From contig WHUZ01000108.1 of assembly GCA_015179045.1 (NCBI GenBank), positions 62,001 through 126,000 of the forward strand: a DNA stretch of 64,000 nt, in the 5' to 3' direction. Made by a program: the position numbers and the translations under genes. Below, piece by piece: positions 1 to 11,541 of this stretch. Under the pieces are notes generated by a model that did no database searches, was not told where the DNA came from, and saw only the letters and a program-made list of their open reading frames with translations. How positions within the stretch are numbered: the first letter of the stretch is position 1; every line of letters begins with the position of its first letter. This stretch comes from Kalaharituber pfeilii (lineage: Eukaryota > Ascomycota > Pezizomycetes > Pezizales > Pezizaceae).

Positions 1-1073
1 TCCGACTTCACACATGAACGTACTTTGTCATCTGGACTACTGTACTTCATCCCAATTTTATCCACGGAGAACGCAACCAGAGAAAATGTGAGAACTCCTA
101 GTGTCATAGAACTCCGACCAGCTGTATTCTCGCGCCTGAACACTCCTTTTCGCAGCTACGCAGCGACGATGGGGCAGGTTGTATTCACTGCGCCGTTTTC
201 TGAACTTCTTGGCAGCACCCAGTGAACTTGTAGTGCCAACTATAGCTACATATATCACATGACTTCACCTTACAAGCTGACTTGAACCGCAAGATTGAAA
301 GGCTTCATCCAAAATTAGTCAAGTTTCAAGTGTCAGGGGGATTTAGTGACCGCTTGAAATGGCCGTTCAAGAGAGAAGAGTGTGTAGAGATAGTCCAAAC
401 ATTGCATCGCTGCACTCAAACAATTGAATTTTCGTTGACCATTGCGAACTGGTATTTCCAATTCTCTAGACATTTGTATTTCTAAATACTAAGTGATTAT
501 AGTGAACTTCTATCGAAGACATCCGGAGAGGTCATAACGAGCTTATCGCAGCAAAAGCAGCAAATAGACTCCGTTATGTCATTGTTTCCTATTATTCCAG
601 ATCAAATGTCAAAGATGAGCGCGACCCTTGGTGAGGTCTTGGGTTTCGTCTCAACGCTCGATCAACTGGTTATTGATATGTAGCAAATCAAGCTTGGTGT
701 GCAGAACTTGCAGCTGAACATGGACGGTGCGTGTACTTACTACTATTTTCTACTAATTCTAGTGAGGCTTATATATACTTACTCCCTTTTAGTGGAGAAC
801 ACCGCAAAACTCCTGGCATGGTTGTCACCACTTGAGCCACAGAAACGACATCAAGATGTCAAATCCAGCCGACTCAACAATACGGGAACTTGGATTCTTC
901 AAACAGACCAATTTAAGGCTTGGCTATCTAGCAGTATTGAAAGACCAAGTGAGCGCATTCTAGGTTGCTATGGGATGCCTGGAGCTGGGAAAACAGTTAT
1001 TGCGTATATATTCCTAGCCACTGTTTTGAATTTATTGCTGCCCATATGGCATTACAGCTTCGCTAACGGTTCT

Positions 1074-1139
1074 TTTTTTTTTTTTTTTTTTTTTTTTTAA
1101 TCACATAACCCCGCTTGTAGCACTTGGCCATGGCAGGGT
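1074..1139 (-). mobile_element. 66-bp hairpin-tail retroposon (B type) inside an NLR intron
   Basis: Poly(T) followed by the complement of a LINE 3' tail: CCCTGCCATGGCC, a closing strand AAGCGGGG, then TTATGTGATT and A-run in sense. It is flanked by 12-bp direct repeats GCTAACGGTTCT at 1062-1073 and 1140-1151. It sits in the NLR intron 1004-1156, just before the 3' splice site. The duplicated target contains the GCTAAC branch-site motif. Confidence 0.9.
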
Positions 1140-2754
1140 GCTAACGGTTCTTGAAGGTCTGTTGTCATTGATCACTTATCTCTCGAAGCCAAGCAACCAA
1201 GAGCAGCTATCATCTACATCTACTGTGACTATCGAGACCAGAAAGACCAAGTTCCTCTACATCTTGTTGGAAGCCTCGTAAAGCAATTGGTGCTGAGACT
1301 CTCCTCATCCTCTCAACCATTACCTGAGATAATCACCAAGAAGTTCGCATCTGCTAGGGCGTCAAATACAAGACTACACCTTGATGTTGCCAGAGCTATG
1401 TTGAAGGATCTTGTACAAAAGTTTGACATCACCTTTATCTGCATTGACGCAATGGATGAGTTGGAAGACCAAACAAGAACAGACTTCCTCGCATTAACCA
1501 AGGATATTTTGCACATGGAGCGTTCCAGTTCTGAAGCCCAGTCTAACAGCGTGGTACGGTTATTTTTCACCGGGCGGCCAAACGTCAGAGACAAAGTGTG
1601 TCGAGTTCTGGGGAGAAAATTGGGCTCGTTAGAGATTGTGGCTAAGGATGAGGACATCCGGAGATACCTTACGAACAAGATTGATAGCGATCCGTCACCT
1701 GAAGCTATGAATAGCAAGCTCAAGGGTGAAGTATTACAGGTGTTATTGGACAGGTCTCAAGGAATGTAAGTTTTAAACGTGCCATATAAATCAAGTCGAT
1801 ATTAATCGTTTTTGTCAGGTTTCTACTCCCTGCGTTACACATAAACATGATTTTGCAAAAACCAACGATTAGAAAGCGACGAGATGCACTACACAATCTA
1901 CCAACTGGTCTCTATGCTGCCTATGAGATAACTATATCCAGAATTCAACAATCAGCGCGTAGAGCAGAGCTAGGTATGAAAGTGCTCATATGGGTATGCC
2001 TGGCCGAGAGACCACTACGAGTGAAAGAACTCTGCCATGCATTGGCTGTAGAGGACAAAGACGCAGCCCTGTCTGAGAAGACGCTCCTTGATTGCTGCTA
2101 TGGATTAGTCATTATTGATGATGAGAGCTCCTCTGTGCGTCTAGTGCACTATACACTCCAAGAATATTTTAAGTCACACAGCGAAAATCACTTTCCAACT
2201 GGCCATATTTCCCTCGCGAGGACGTGTTTAACGTACCTGAATTTCAGTCCTTTAGCTTGTCCTTGTAAGTCAAAGAATGAGCTCGATCAACTTAAAACAG
2301 AGTTCCCGCTACTGAACTATGCTTCTTGTCAGTGGGGCCACCACGCACGAGAGCAGTGTGACGAGTCTGTAGAGGCACTGGCTATAAAACTGCTTCGGCT
2401 ACATCAGCCTGCAGGAGTTCAGCAATTGATCGAAGTTCTCATCCTTGACCCTCGCCGTGACGACAACATCAATATCTACAGTGTCAGAGAGTGGTGGAAT
2501 GGTGTCTTTTGCGGGATACATGCTGTTGTGTACTTTGGAGTTGAGAGTATTCTGCGAGTCTTACCACAAGCTCCAAACCTAAATTCAACCGCACAACGCA
2601 GGGATGGTATCAGTCCGTTGGCTTTTGCGATCTGGTACTTCCGCAACGAGGCTGTAGTGCGCTTGCTCCTTGAGCGAGCCGATATCGAAGCCGACGCAAA
2701 GGATCAAAGAGGCAGGACTCCGCTTTCATACGCTGCTGAGAGAGGCAATGAGGC

Positions 2755-3214
2755 TGTAACGGGATATTGTATAGCGAGCCGAGTAAATAGCTTCACGCTA
2801 AAAGATGACCTCTGACAAGCATTTCAGGATGATAGCTTCACGCTAAAAGATGACCTCTGACAAGCATTTCAGGATGATAGCTTCACGCTAAAAGATGACC
2901 TCTGACAAGCATTTCAGGATGTCGGTACAATATATATGGGTAAAAGGGATGTGACCTGAGTGCGTATTGCAGTCTCGAAAGTGTATATAAGTGGTGTTCA
3001 TGGCTGTGTGTTCTCCGTTCCTTTTTCTCTTTACGCAACCTCTTGTATTTAGTTTCTACTAAGTAGAGTGGTTACCTGCTGTGCCGATCCGCTGAACTGC
3101 TGTACCGCTGTGAACCGTTGAACCCGCGAACTGCTGAACTGCCGCCGGCCGCCTCCTGCCTGCGCTCCGTAGATCGCCGTCATCCACGGGCCCCAGACCA
3201 CGTCCGCCGTTACA
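2755..3214. mobile_element. Solo LTR in the NLR ankyrin exon
   Basis: A 460-bp segment with 8-bp inverted termini TGTAACGG...CCGTTACA and a 5-bp target-site duplication GAGGC at 2750-2754 and 3215-3219. It has no internal coding region, as expected of a solo LTR left by LTR-LTR recombination. A TATATAAG box lies near 2980, consistent with an LTR promoter on the plus strand. It differs in sequence from the copia LTRs at 51-57 kb. Removing it restores the ankyrin reading frame across the GAGGC site. Confidence 0.85.
2787..2920. repeat. Triplicated 45-bp unit inside the solo LTR
   Basis: Three nearly identical tandem copies of a 45-bp unit starting ATAGCTTCACGC and ending CAAGCATTTCAGGAT, upstream of the putative TATA box. 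Tandem blocks in this position often act as LTR promoter or enhancer modules; that role is inference. Confidence 0.9.
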
Positions 3215-3795
3215 GAGGCTGTAGTACGCTCCCTTGTTGAGCGAGCCGATGTCAAGGCCGACGCAAAGGATCAAAGAGGCAGGACTCCGCTTGCATACGC
3301 TGCTGGGAGAGGCAATGAGGCTGTAGTACGCTTGCTTGTTGAGCGAGCCGATGTCGATATAAATGCGAAGGATCAAGGGGACAGGACTCCGCTTTCATAT
3401 GCTTCTAAGGAAGGCCGTGGGGCTGTTGTAGCCTTGCTTATTGTGCGAGCGGAAGTGAATGTAAATGCAAGGGACTGCAATGGCAAGAGTCCACTTTTAT
3501 ATGCTGTCGAGAAGGCTTCTCTTGGTGAGACTACAGTGAGTTACTCCTTGAGTGAGCTGATGTTGACGTAACTGCAGAGCCCACACAATTCCACTTTTTG
3601 TCTCGGTTTTTCGGAGAGGACCCTGAGCGTGTGATACACATGCTCCTTGAGCGAGCTGATATCGACGTGAACGCAAAAGATAACTCTGGCAATACTCCTC
3701 TTTCGGTCGCCAATAAGGGATGGAATAAGACTATCGCGTGCTTACTTGCTGAGCGAGCAGCATTGAATGTAGAGGTGAAGCCATGCAGTGAATAG

Positions 3796-4129
3796 CGGAG
3801 AAGTCGCTGCCGCACAGTAGGTAGCGGGAGAAGGACACGGTGGGTGCTACAGTGCGCCACTTACTCAATAGTATTCAGGGATGCAAATCAAAGTCTACAT
3901 ATATAGGACAGTACGGGAAACATCTCCTTAGAAATCCTAGTCCTATCGAAGTGCGTTTGCGGAATGCGGGGTCAATGTCTTGTTTAGTTATTTGTCTGCT
4001 TTTCATATATCTCTTCTTGTATTATGAAATGTGCTATTGAATCTTGATTGCCAATGATCGCTATTTCTGCATTCTTGTGTTGCTAGTGATACTTCGAAGT
4101 GAATTTTCTTGAGTATGGGCCCCAGGTCA
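3796..4129. other. Spacer downstream of the NLR pseudogene
   Basis: AT-rich 3' flank. No supported gene, repeat or structured element was seen. Confidence 0.5.
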
Positions 4130-4130
4130 G

Positions 4131-4187
4131 TTTTTTTTTTAATATCATTACTCGCATGCCGCCCTATGGGCTATGGCAAGTAGAGGT
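4131..4187 (-). mobile_element. Hairpin-tail retroposon (A type), minus
   Basis: A run of ten T, then AATATCATTACTCGCATGCC and the complement of the A-type hairpin (sense GCCATAGCCC...GGGCGGCATGCGAG). No target-site duplication was recognised, so this copy may be older. Confidence 0.7.
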
Positions 4188-4656
4188 GAGAAGCATAACA
4201 TTGGTCGAGTGGAAGAAGAGATTTGATTGCTTGCTTGATTTATGAATAACTACACAACCCGCTTATACAGCATATCCTTCGACTCGGCCTACAAAGACAG
4301 CAAATAACACTGTGAAATGGCACACGCAATGGCCCGTTAGTCCAAATACTGGCGATGCCATTGCGATCACGGATTGGGGGCTTCTGGCGATTGTTGCTAT
4401 CGAAGGGTCGAAAGTCGACACATGCTTACGGAAAGCCAACGATCGATAAACTGAACGTGGGGATCTCAGTCTTCGGATTGAAGCTTGCCAGGGCCTGGGG
4501 GGAGGTCATGTTTTCAAGCAGGAGCACGGCGCGAAATGGCACTTGGAGAGTGCGATGACCACCATGAACCCACCTTATCCTTTCATATATCATTGGTACC
4601 CCCGTGTCAATTTTATCAACCAAGTTAATAATAGACGCAACTCCTTAGCCTTGATT
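4188..4656. other. Non-coding spacer
   Basis: No convincing gene. It ends at the target site GGGAGAAGTTA used by the next LINE insertion. Confidence 0.4.
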
Positions 4657-4667
4657 GGGAGAAGTTA

Positions 4668-5208
4668 TTTTTTTTTTTTTTTTTTTTTTTATTTCATTAA
4701 TCGCATGCCGCCCTATGGGCTATGGCGATGTTTAGTTACAGTGGTATGATGGAAAAATGATAATGAAAGAGTAAAGAAAAATTGAACCGTCCTATTCCTC
4801 CCCCGCCCATTCCAATATTTCCGCCATGTTTGTGTCCTTATCTAACTGTCTTATCACGTCTGCTCCTCTTGCGGTTTTCCTGTTCCATGCCGAGCAGCTA
4901 CTCTTTATGTGATCCCAGGTCTCCGGCGCTTCACCGCAACATCTGCACTCCGGGGAGGTGGCCTTTCCAATCCTGAATCTCCATTCCTTCAGTCCCTTAT
5001 TGCCCAATATCCCTGCCATTGTGGCCAGATACCGGCGTTTGTCGACCTTTTGGAGTGGGCGGTAGTTCAGTCCGGCTTGGTTCCTTTCGGCCGCTCTGGA
5101 TGCTTTGTATTCTTGTCTTATTCCTGGCTCTGTCACTATCTCGTCTTCGCTTCGCAAGGCAGTGCCAACTTTCGCCGCTTGGTCCGCCCCCGTGTTGCCT
5201 TGTATTCT
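4668..5208 (-). mobile_element. 5'-truncated LINE (A1 subfamily)
   Basis: A 541-bp insertion in minus orientation flanked by 11-bp direct repeats GGGAGAAGTTA (4657-4667 and 5209-5219). The left edge is poly(T) and the A-type 3' hairpin; the right edge is the truncation point. It holds the last 120 codons or so of ORF2 (4792-5157, minus). These cover the end of the RNase H region and a C-terminal zinc-binding motif CRCCGEAPETWDH...C, ending AEILEWAGEE like the elements ending at 31.6 and 60.8 kb. It is a fragment and cannot move by itself. Confidence 0.9.
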
Positions 5209-5219
5209 GGGAGAAGTTA

Positions 5220-5796
5220 AGCTAGCTGAACCGATACTTAGTCATTCGAAGAACATTCAACTGGGGCACCTCAGTCGCAGTGCTGCAAATTCCCAGGGTA
5301 GACAAAAATCATCGTCAGCCTCTGTCACGAAACTACTATAAGCTTGCGCGTGACAATCGACTCTCATTTCACATCTCTACTTATTCTTCTAGCTTATACA
5401 TTCCAGACTACGTTCAAGTGCACATATGCACGCTATTCCGTGTCCTGCGCCCTCAGCTCCAAAGTAAGTTGCGTCTGATCGTAATTCAAGTCGCTGTGTT
5501 TAGCTCGAAATATGGAAGTCAGCATCTGCCTGATATATGCAGCTGATATAAGCACTGTATGTGATGGTCCTTTGAATGAATGAATTTACGAAAATAGCCC
5601 CGCACATGCGCGGCGGGCACGGGCAGGCTTATCCATACTATACTTGTAATGCTAGCCGATATGCACTAACAATAGAATTGAACATGATAGCGGTACAAAG
5701 CATCTCCAAGCGCTCCCACAGCATCTAGCCGAAACGAAACTCCATCAACGGTGACAATCCCATAACGAACCAACCACACAGCCGCCAGTGCCCCAA
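5220..5796. other. Intergenic stretch 3' of the BTB gene
   Basis: No supported gene. It is the downstream flank of the minus-strand BTB gene. Confidence 0.4.
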
Positions 5797-7476
5797 CTAC
5801 GGCGCCGCGGCCCCTGACATTGCATTCACTAACGCAATGGCCACCTCTGGGTTGCTCTGTATCATCTCGTTAAACTCGGGCAGTTCACGCACACTGTGTA
5901 TCGCCCGTGAAATATATCTCAATAACGCGTCCACAACTCTATCTGATATCGGGAGATACTCAGCCGCATGCACTGTCGCTTGCACCACCGCTTTGCCTAA
6001 CGCCCTGGAACCTGATACCAATAGCTGCTGATACTGCTCGAGCTCCGCCTCCAGGAAAGCGGTAAGCTTATCGAAGGTGATGTTTCCGAGGTAGGTGATG
6101 TTGTACTGCTCGGAGAAGATGTAGATCTTCACATATAGCAATGGGCCGGTTTCGGGGTTCCTAAAGCAGGTGAAAAGATGGATTGCCCGTCAGCCTACGT
6201 TCAATTCTTCCCACTAGCGATTACATCGCGCAAAATGTCCGGCGGAAATTGAGCACGGCAAGGCAGGCATACACCATATAGTCTCTCCCATATGCCCACT
6301 GCAAAAAGCAGATAAAAACGGCCTCTTCGACCTCTCGAAGCACCAACTCGCCCAGGAGTCCTTCCCCCAGCTCGTTATTCACCTGGTACTGCTTCCGCAG
6401 CTCCGGCGACACCGACCCGATGAGTTCTTCATGGACGTAGTAGGAAGCGCCGTCGCCGTCCGGGAGGGTGATTTTGAGGAGCTGGCTTTTGAGAACGCGA
6501 ACATCCAAGGGGGGACCGAAGTGGGCAGGGTCGAATGTAGACAGCGGTCGCTGAACGGGTTGGAAAGTAAACGCCGAAGATACCGGCGAGCCAGGCACCT
6601 CAACAGGTGCCTCCGTAAGTGCAATGGGAACAAAGGCAGAAGTGGGGACGCGGCTGGGTGCGAAGAAATTAGGTGCGACATTCTGGGGTAAAATCGGCGT
6701 GGGTGCGACGGGAACAGGTGCAGCGTCATGACCCGGAGGCAGAAAGAGAGCAGAAGCAGTTGGAATAGTCTGGTTCTGCCTTGGGATTGGAGTGGATGAC
6801 AGGGAAAGACGTGCGAACTGAACACGTGCAACGTCATGACTCGGAGTCGCAAAGGGAGTAGAACCGACTGGCGCGGTCTGGCTTGGAGTTGGGGTGTATG
6901 CAGTTGCGACAGGAATTGGTGCGACATCATGACTCTGAGCCGCAAAGGGAATAGAAGCGATTTGACTGGGTGTGATGAGGCCGGGTGAAAAGTTAGTGGG
7001 TGCACCTAGGGCAGGGGCATAATGATTGGGTGCACCGGGACCAGGTCCATAGTTATTGGGTGCACCGGGGCCAGGTCCGTAGTCAGCAGCTGAGAAAGGA
7101 GGAGATGCAATCGGGGCAGGCGCTGGCGGGAATGTAGTTGGTGCCGCCCAAGAAGTTGGCCTAAACGTAGTGGGGGATTCGACTTCAGACACCGTGTTGC
7201 TACCAGCGGTACCTGTGTCGTTGCCTGGCTTGGTTGGCCAGAGTTTCCTCCAGTTCGAGTCTGCATGCGACGTGTTAATTACTTGACAGAAAGAGCAATT
7301 GAGCATACCCGCGCCGATCACAGTGTAAGTCATTACCTTTTGGGCGCACTGATTTCAGCATTTCTCTCATACGGTGTCGTGTTGTTGTGAGCGAGTTGTG
7401 CTGATTTACCGTCAGGCTCGGGTGGTTTAATTGCCGCAAGTGTGGAGCTCAGCTCGGCTTGGGGTTCCTGAGACAT
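5797..7476 (-). CDS. Proline-rich BTB/POZ-domain protein, three exons
   Basis: Probable functional gene. Inferred exons are 7476-7410, 7260-6273 and 6160-5797. The intron at 6272-6161 has a GTATGC donor, CTGAC branch site and CTTTAG acceptor. The intron at 7409-7261 has a GTAAAT donor and GCATGCAG acceptor. The ATG at 7476 is chosen because it joins in phase; starting instead at 7333 would begin inside the first intron. The middle of the protein is a low-complexity Pro/Ala/Thr region with repeated GPGPGAPN units. The C-terminal third reads as a fungal BTB domain: YYVHEELIGSVSPELRKQ, then LREVEEAVFICFLQWAYGRDY, followed across the intron by LLYVKIYIFSEQYNI. BTB domains mediate protein-protein contacts, often as Cullin-3 adaptors; the partner here is unknown. 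No stop or frameshift was seen. Confidence 0.75.
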
Positions 7477-7729
7477 CGTGCAGCCGCGGTGTTGTGCCAA
7501 GCTACGACGCTGCCAAAAATAATTGAGACGGCGATATGCACTTGAGGTGGTGTCACCGTATGCAAGGCGGCTATCGCCTCCTGATCTGCTTGCATTGCAG
7601 CGTCATGTATTATGTAGCAGGCTTAAAACATCAGCGCGTATTTTTGCTGCATAACAGTCACATTTCTTCATCGGAAACAAGTGTCGCATGGTTGGGCAAA
7701 GTTTAAATATCCTTTCGCATTGGAGCCTC

Positions 7730-7813
7730 TACTAGCTAGTAAAATATGTATTCGGATATAGCGCATAATGTATATTAGTACCCCTGTCCGAATACATATT
7801 TTACTGGCTAGTA
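7730..7813. mobile_element. 84-bp hairpin MITE
   Basis: Two 27-bp inverted arms with one mismatch (TACTAGCTAGTAAAATATG... against its complement) around a 30-bp loop. This is a small foldback or MITE-like element. It directly abuts a LINE insertion whose target-site duplication begins in its last bases. No transposase is present. Confidence 0.7.
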
Positions 7814-7824
7814 CAAACAGCAAA

Positions 7825-8412
7825 GAAGAAGTGGCCCGGCGGGGAGGCTGACCTGCTCAGACCCCCGAAAAGCGACAAGACGAACAAGGACGCATTTTTT
7901 TTTTTTTTTTTTTTTTTTTCGTGCCGCCCTATGGGCTATGGCGAATTTATGTACATTGTGAAGGAAATTACAAAGGTGAAATGGTGAAGTAAGAAAGTCC
8001 CCCTTTTTCCCGTCAAGTGGAAAGTAGAAAACGGAAAGAAAGGTCCTTTACTCTTTACTAGTCAAACCGCCTCATCAGCGTCATTAGTGGATCTTTATCC
8101 TTGTCGGTTCCTTTCGGGGGAGTCATGATATCCTCCCTGCCCCCCGGCCAGAATCTTTTCCATACCCTACATTCCTCCAGTAAGTGAGCCGTCGAAGGAC
8201 GCATTGCATTGGTGGACATATTAGGTTGGGCTGGACAATAGGCGGATAACAGGGCGGATTCACAGGACGGCGCTCAATGTCAATTCTTCCCTTCTTTCCT
8301 TTCTCTTTTCCTTTTCTCTTTTCCTTTTCTCTCTTCTCTCTTCTCATGTAACTAATCTCGCCATAGCCCTCAGGGCGGCATGCGAGTACTGATATTAAAA
8401 AAAAAAGAAAGC
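7825..8412 (+). mobile_element. 5'-truncated LINE (A2), split by a nested LINE
   Basis: A plus-strand fragment bounded by 13-bp direct repeats TACAAACAGCAAA (7812-7824 and 8413-8425). It begins in the C-terminal codons (KKWPGGEADLLRPPK) and runs through a pyrimidine-rich 3' UTR to the hairpin CTCGCCATAGCCC...GGGCGGCATGCGAG and an A-rich tail at 8396-8410. It is interrupted at 7896 by an opposite-strand LINE. Confidence 0.85.
7896..8194 (-). mobile_element. Nested 5'-truncated LINE (A2)
   Basis: A 299-bp minus-strand insertion with 10-bp direct repeats AAGGACGCAT (7886-7895 and 8195-8204). Left edge is poly(T) plus A-type hairpin. It holds only the last codons of ORF2 (WPGG...PPKG region) and the 3' UTR. 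It is nested in the LINE at 7825-8412. Confidence 0.9.
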
Positions 8413-8634
8413 TACAAACAGCAAAACTGTGACCTTCTTCGTTGTGATAAAGTCGGTTTTGGTTACATATTCTTATGCCGAATGGCGCACCAGCGCATGA
8501 CCCAAAACAATGCTCATAAGGACACTGAAGAACAAGATACAACAGCATTTAGGCGTCCCGAGATGATAGTCACACAACAAATAAACTTAACATCAGCTAC
8601 TCTCTCCCCTCACAAGTATCCATGACGACGGCAC

Positions 8635-10319
8635 TTAGCACAGCTCCTTTACATAAGCTTGGAGACTGCACCCCAAGGTCTTGTCTATTTGCCGATATCT
8701 CTCAGTTAGCGACAATTTTACTTGGTATTGGAGCTGGTGAGTGAAAGACTTACAAATTTTTGCAGCCTCCCCAACAGAGCATTTCATATAGGGCAGTCGT
8801 AACTAGAGGATATGGATCAGCAGAACCTATCGAGAATGCCAGGTTTCTGCTGTATATGGCAGGTATTACTTACATCCTCGAGCTCTTCTGCACCTTCTTC
8901 CAGCCACTGTTCAAGACGCGAGAGGTCTTGCTCGAAATTGTTCCACAAGTTCTCGAACACTTCCAGACTCTTGTTTATGGTGACACAAGGGTCTTCCAGT
9001 TTTTTGATTAAACTTTCGTGCTCTTGCAGTGATTTCTGTATTTTGCACTTCTCCTTGGTCGCTGGGTCAAGTCGGTTTTGCTTGCATGCTAAACACTACG
9101 TAGTTAACTCATCTATTCCGTGTAACCCTATGGGAGCTATTGAGTTCGTTAAGGATGCATCCAGTGCATTTGGCTAGTGCTTACCCTTTTTCTCCTGGTA
9201 CAACTTGTTTACCTTCCAGGCGCATCCCAGTGTGCATATGCCGAAGAATATACTACCAGAGGCTACCTGCGTTATATAGGATTCTTCTGTCAGCACGCAT
9301 ACTCTGCAGTCCTTCCTCAACTGGCACATCTGAAGAAATGGTACCTACGACTGCTAATGTCACAGGACCTGATACTATCATGTAGCAAGTGACCCCCAGG
9401 AGGGCAGCAGAAGCTCCCAATCCCAGGCTCCAATCGAAAAGTTGACTATTCAGCTCCTTCAACTCCTCCTGAATCTTTTTAATCTTCCCCTCAACTGCGG
9501 CGATGTCACTTTGGATACTTTTCTCCTTGGCACTCCATCCTGGAAATTTCACCTTTCCTTGAAGCTCCGCACAGCAGATCATGAGGGAGTGGAATTCTTC
9601 ACTGAGTTCTGCTGCAAACCCGCGATGGACTTCAGCTTTCTGCCCATAAGCTCCGTAAGTATAATCCGCCTGTCCATTGGAGATAGCGGGAAACCCAACG
9701 CACTTCCATATATTTTTTGAGCTTCTTTTCTCGATCACCCTTCGCAACGGAAGAGTCCGTGCACATCGGAATGACAATGGTTCCGATTTCTGTGAAGCGT
9801 TATCAGCACATGACAGGACTCTAGAGTTCTTGAAACGCACTGCTTGCGAAAGTACAGATATTGTTAGCGTCAGTACGACTTTTCCGAACAAGATTGTGAT
9901 ATCTCTGTAAGAAGATGTTAGCCGACCCTTGTGTATATGCGCGGATTCAAGAAACAAACCTTTTCAAATTGTCGTACTTCAGTTTCAAACTCGCTAATGT
10001 CAAAACTGCTGTCTGCGGATTTAATTTCGGTCACCAACGTTATGATGCGCAGAAGCCGTGCTTTTATATTCTCATGTGCCTTCTTCGCACGGACCCCAGC
10101 CTCCGGAAGTTTCGAGATATCTGCCGAGCCCGACGGATGTTGGTCCTCAGCATTGTGTAGCTCTTTCACCTGCGGAGGGCGGCCGATTTGCAATTGTTTC
10201 TCATTCGCTTTCCGAGAGGGCCTTTGAACATCAGGTGTCCCGCCGCTACAACGGAGGGCATTTCGAATCGACTTCCCCGATTTCCGTAGGTTAGAAAGAG
10301 GAATATTATCTTGTCTCAT
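8635..10319 (-). pseudogene. Membrane-hairpin coiled-coil protein, paralogue 1 (alpha-pore-forming-like architecture)
   Basis: Multi-exon gene not recognised by name. Its exons align one by one with the copy at 15342-17007. Exon 1 is 10319-9960; the first intron is 9959-9905 (GTTTGT donor, GGCTAAC branch, TTACAG acceptor). Further inferred donors are GTGCGT (twice), a GTAAGC after QEKK and a GTAAGT after EELED. Conserved blocks in order: AKKAHENI; a TDAN block; VIPMC; SEEFHSLMICCAELQG; a charged helix; hydrophobic segment DWSLGLGASAALLGVTCYMI; a short turn; a second hydrophobic segment GSIFFGICTLGCAW; then a helix with SLQEHESLIKKLEDP and RLEQWLEEGAEE. Coiled coil, membrane hairpin, coiled coil resembles ClyA/HBL-type helical pore formers, but this is shape analogy only. 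A TGA replaces a conserved Cys codon in a late exon (near 8785), so it may be truncated or inactive. Confidence 0.6.
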
Positions 10320-11341
10320 GGTTTGTGTGCTGGTTTCCTGTTCAATATAAGGAAGTTCACGTATATGTTATGTTTTTGCTCTCGGATAAAGTAGACTTTG
10401 GTTCGTAAAGCGCTTGATGCTGTTCGATGCTGCAAAGGTGTACGACCAAGACCTTATTATACAACTTCCCCGCATATGGGAGGCCTTCACAGCAATTGCT
10501 GGAAAAGGGTATGATTGACGCAAGCTGGTCGGATAAACAAAGCCATGGTTATTATTGGTTGCTAGTAGCCTGTAATTAATTCCGAAATGTAAGTTGTTGT
10601 AAACACAGCGAGCAACTTGGGGTGCCTCTGCACACCGGTTTGATATCCAGTTCATAATTGGAATGCTCAGCGCATTGCACGCTGACAGGGAAGATCAGTC
10701 GTGATATTGTAGATTGGCCAGCTTATACAATGAGAGATCCCTGCAAAAAGCACCATAAAAGGCAAGAACTCCTTTCTGCTCCAAGCAGAGCCGACTGAAA
10801 ATCTGACCATGGATGTCAGGCGGTTTTCTGGTCCGCTCGCGGATTCAGTCCTCTTGCGCACTGAAGTATCCCTCGTGAATTAAGCGGTCCGTTCGCGGAT
10901 CACAGCGCTAGTGCTTTTTCTCCCCCCTCCTTGTTCAGTTTGACGTGAAGAGAGAAGTCAAGTCCCCAAAGTACCTGGTGCCTCAAGGACTAGGTGTACA
11001 TATGATTCAACCCCGAATGTAGAGTATCTTGTCATAATCCCCAGGGTGGTAGACAAGTAATGATATATGAATAAAATGTTAAAAAAAAATTAGAAAGAAA
11101 CTGATAGTATGTACATGATTTAACACCTAACCACTTCATAAACCACGGCGAGTTTGATGGCTATGGGCATGGTGGATTCCTCTCTATAGACACAGGTCGT
11201 AGGCCCTTATGAGCCCAAGGGTCACCTGTCAAGAGTAGTTATGTGTTGGACGACTTGTTACTGTACACATATATATTCCTTCAATTCCAGTACTCTGAGG
11301 TTCATCACACTTACTTGGAATGGCTTGGTTTCTCAGCATTT
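10320..11341. other. Upstream flank of paralogue 1
   Basis: Presumably contains the promoter of the minus-strand gene at 10319. No open frame here looks like a real gene and no repeat was recognised. Confidence 0.4.
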
Positions 11342-11354
11342 AATCTTCCCCTGC

Positions 11355-11483
11355 GAGAATAAAGGAGGGGAGGTGCCGGGGAGGAAGGGGGAGGAGGGGG
11401 GGGGGTCATCTCATGTCAATTAATCTTTTAGAGTTAGTAGTCACGGCATCGCCATAGCCCTTAGGGCGGTATGCGATTAATGA

Positions 11484-11513
<30 letters not shown>
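11355..11513 (+). mobile_element. 159-bp LINE 3'-end insertion (A type)
   Basis: Flanked by 13-bp direct repeats AATCTTCCCCTGC (11342-11354 and 11514-11526). It contains a G-rich 3' UTR segment and a hairpin of the ATCGC...GCGAT variant (ATCGCCATAGCCC...GCGATTAATGATAT), then poly(A). Long enough to include some 3' UTR but no coding sequence. Confidence 0.9.
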
Positions 11514-11519
<6 letters not shown>

Positions 11520-11541
11520 CCCCTGCACCTCGCCATATTTC

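Larger units (their letters stand above)
277..3795 (+). pseudogene. NACHT-ankyrin NLR (STAND) pseudogene
   Basis: Broken gene for a fungal NLR-type signal-transducing ATPase, a family linked to non-self recognition and regulated cell death. Readable exons are about 277-451, 503-726, 793-1003, 1157-1765, 1819-2754 and 3215-3795. The N-terminal part carries the LKWPFK motif common in fungal NLRs, then a helical stretch. The NACHT domain has Walker A GMPGAGKT (about 973-996) and a Walker B-like ICIDAMDEL (about 1438-1464). The GMFLLPAL motif spans the 1766-1818 intron, and at least four ankyrin repeats follow from about 2600 (for example GRTPLSYAAERGNEAV). Lesions are an in-frame TAG at 681-683, a solo LTR at 2755-3214 that stops the ankyrin frame, and frame loss near 3540-3600. 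The true 5' end may lie left of the window. The domain call is strong; the splice sites are inferred from GT...AG signals and frame continuity. Confidence 0.85.

Noticed and set aside
4355..4749. Small plus-strand ORFs before the 4.7-kb LINE
   Set aside because: No domain, no codon bias, and one runs through the poly(T) of the insertion.
9140..9910. Plus-strand frames over paralogue 1
   Set aside because: Antisense of the minus-strand gene whose exons align with those at 15.3-17 kb.
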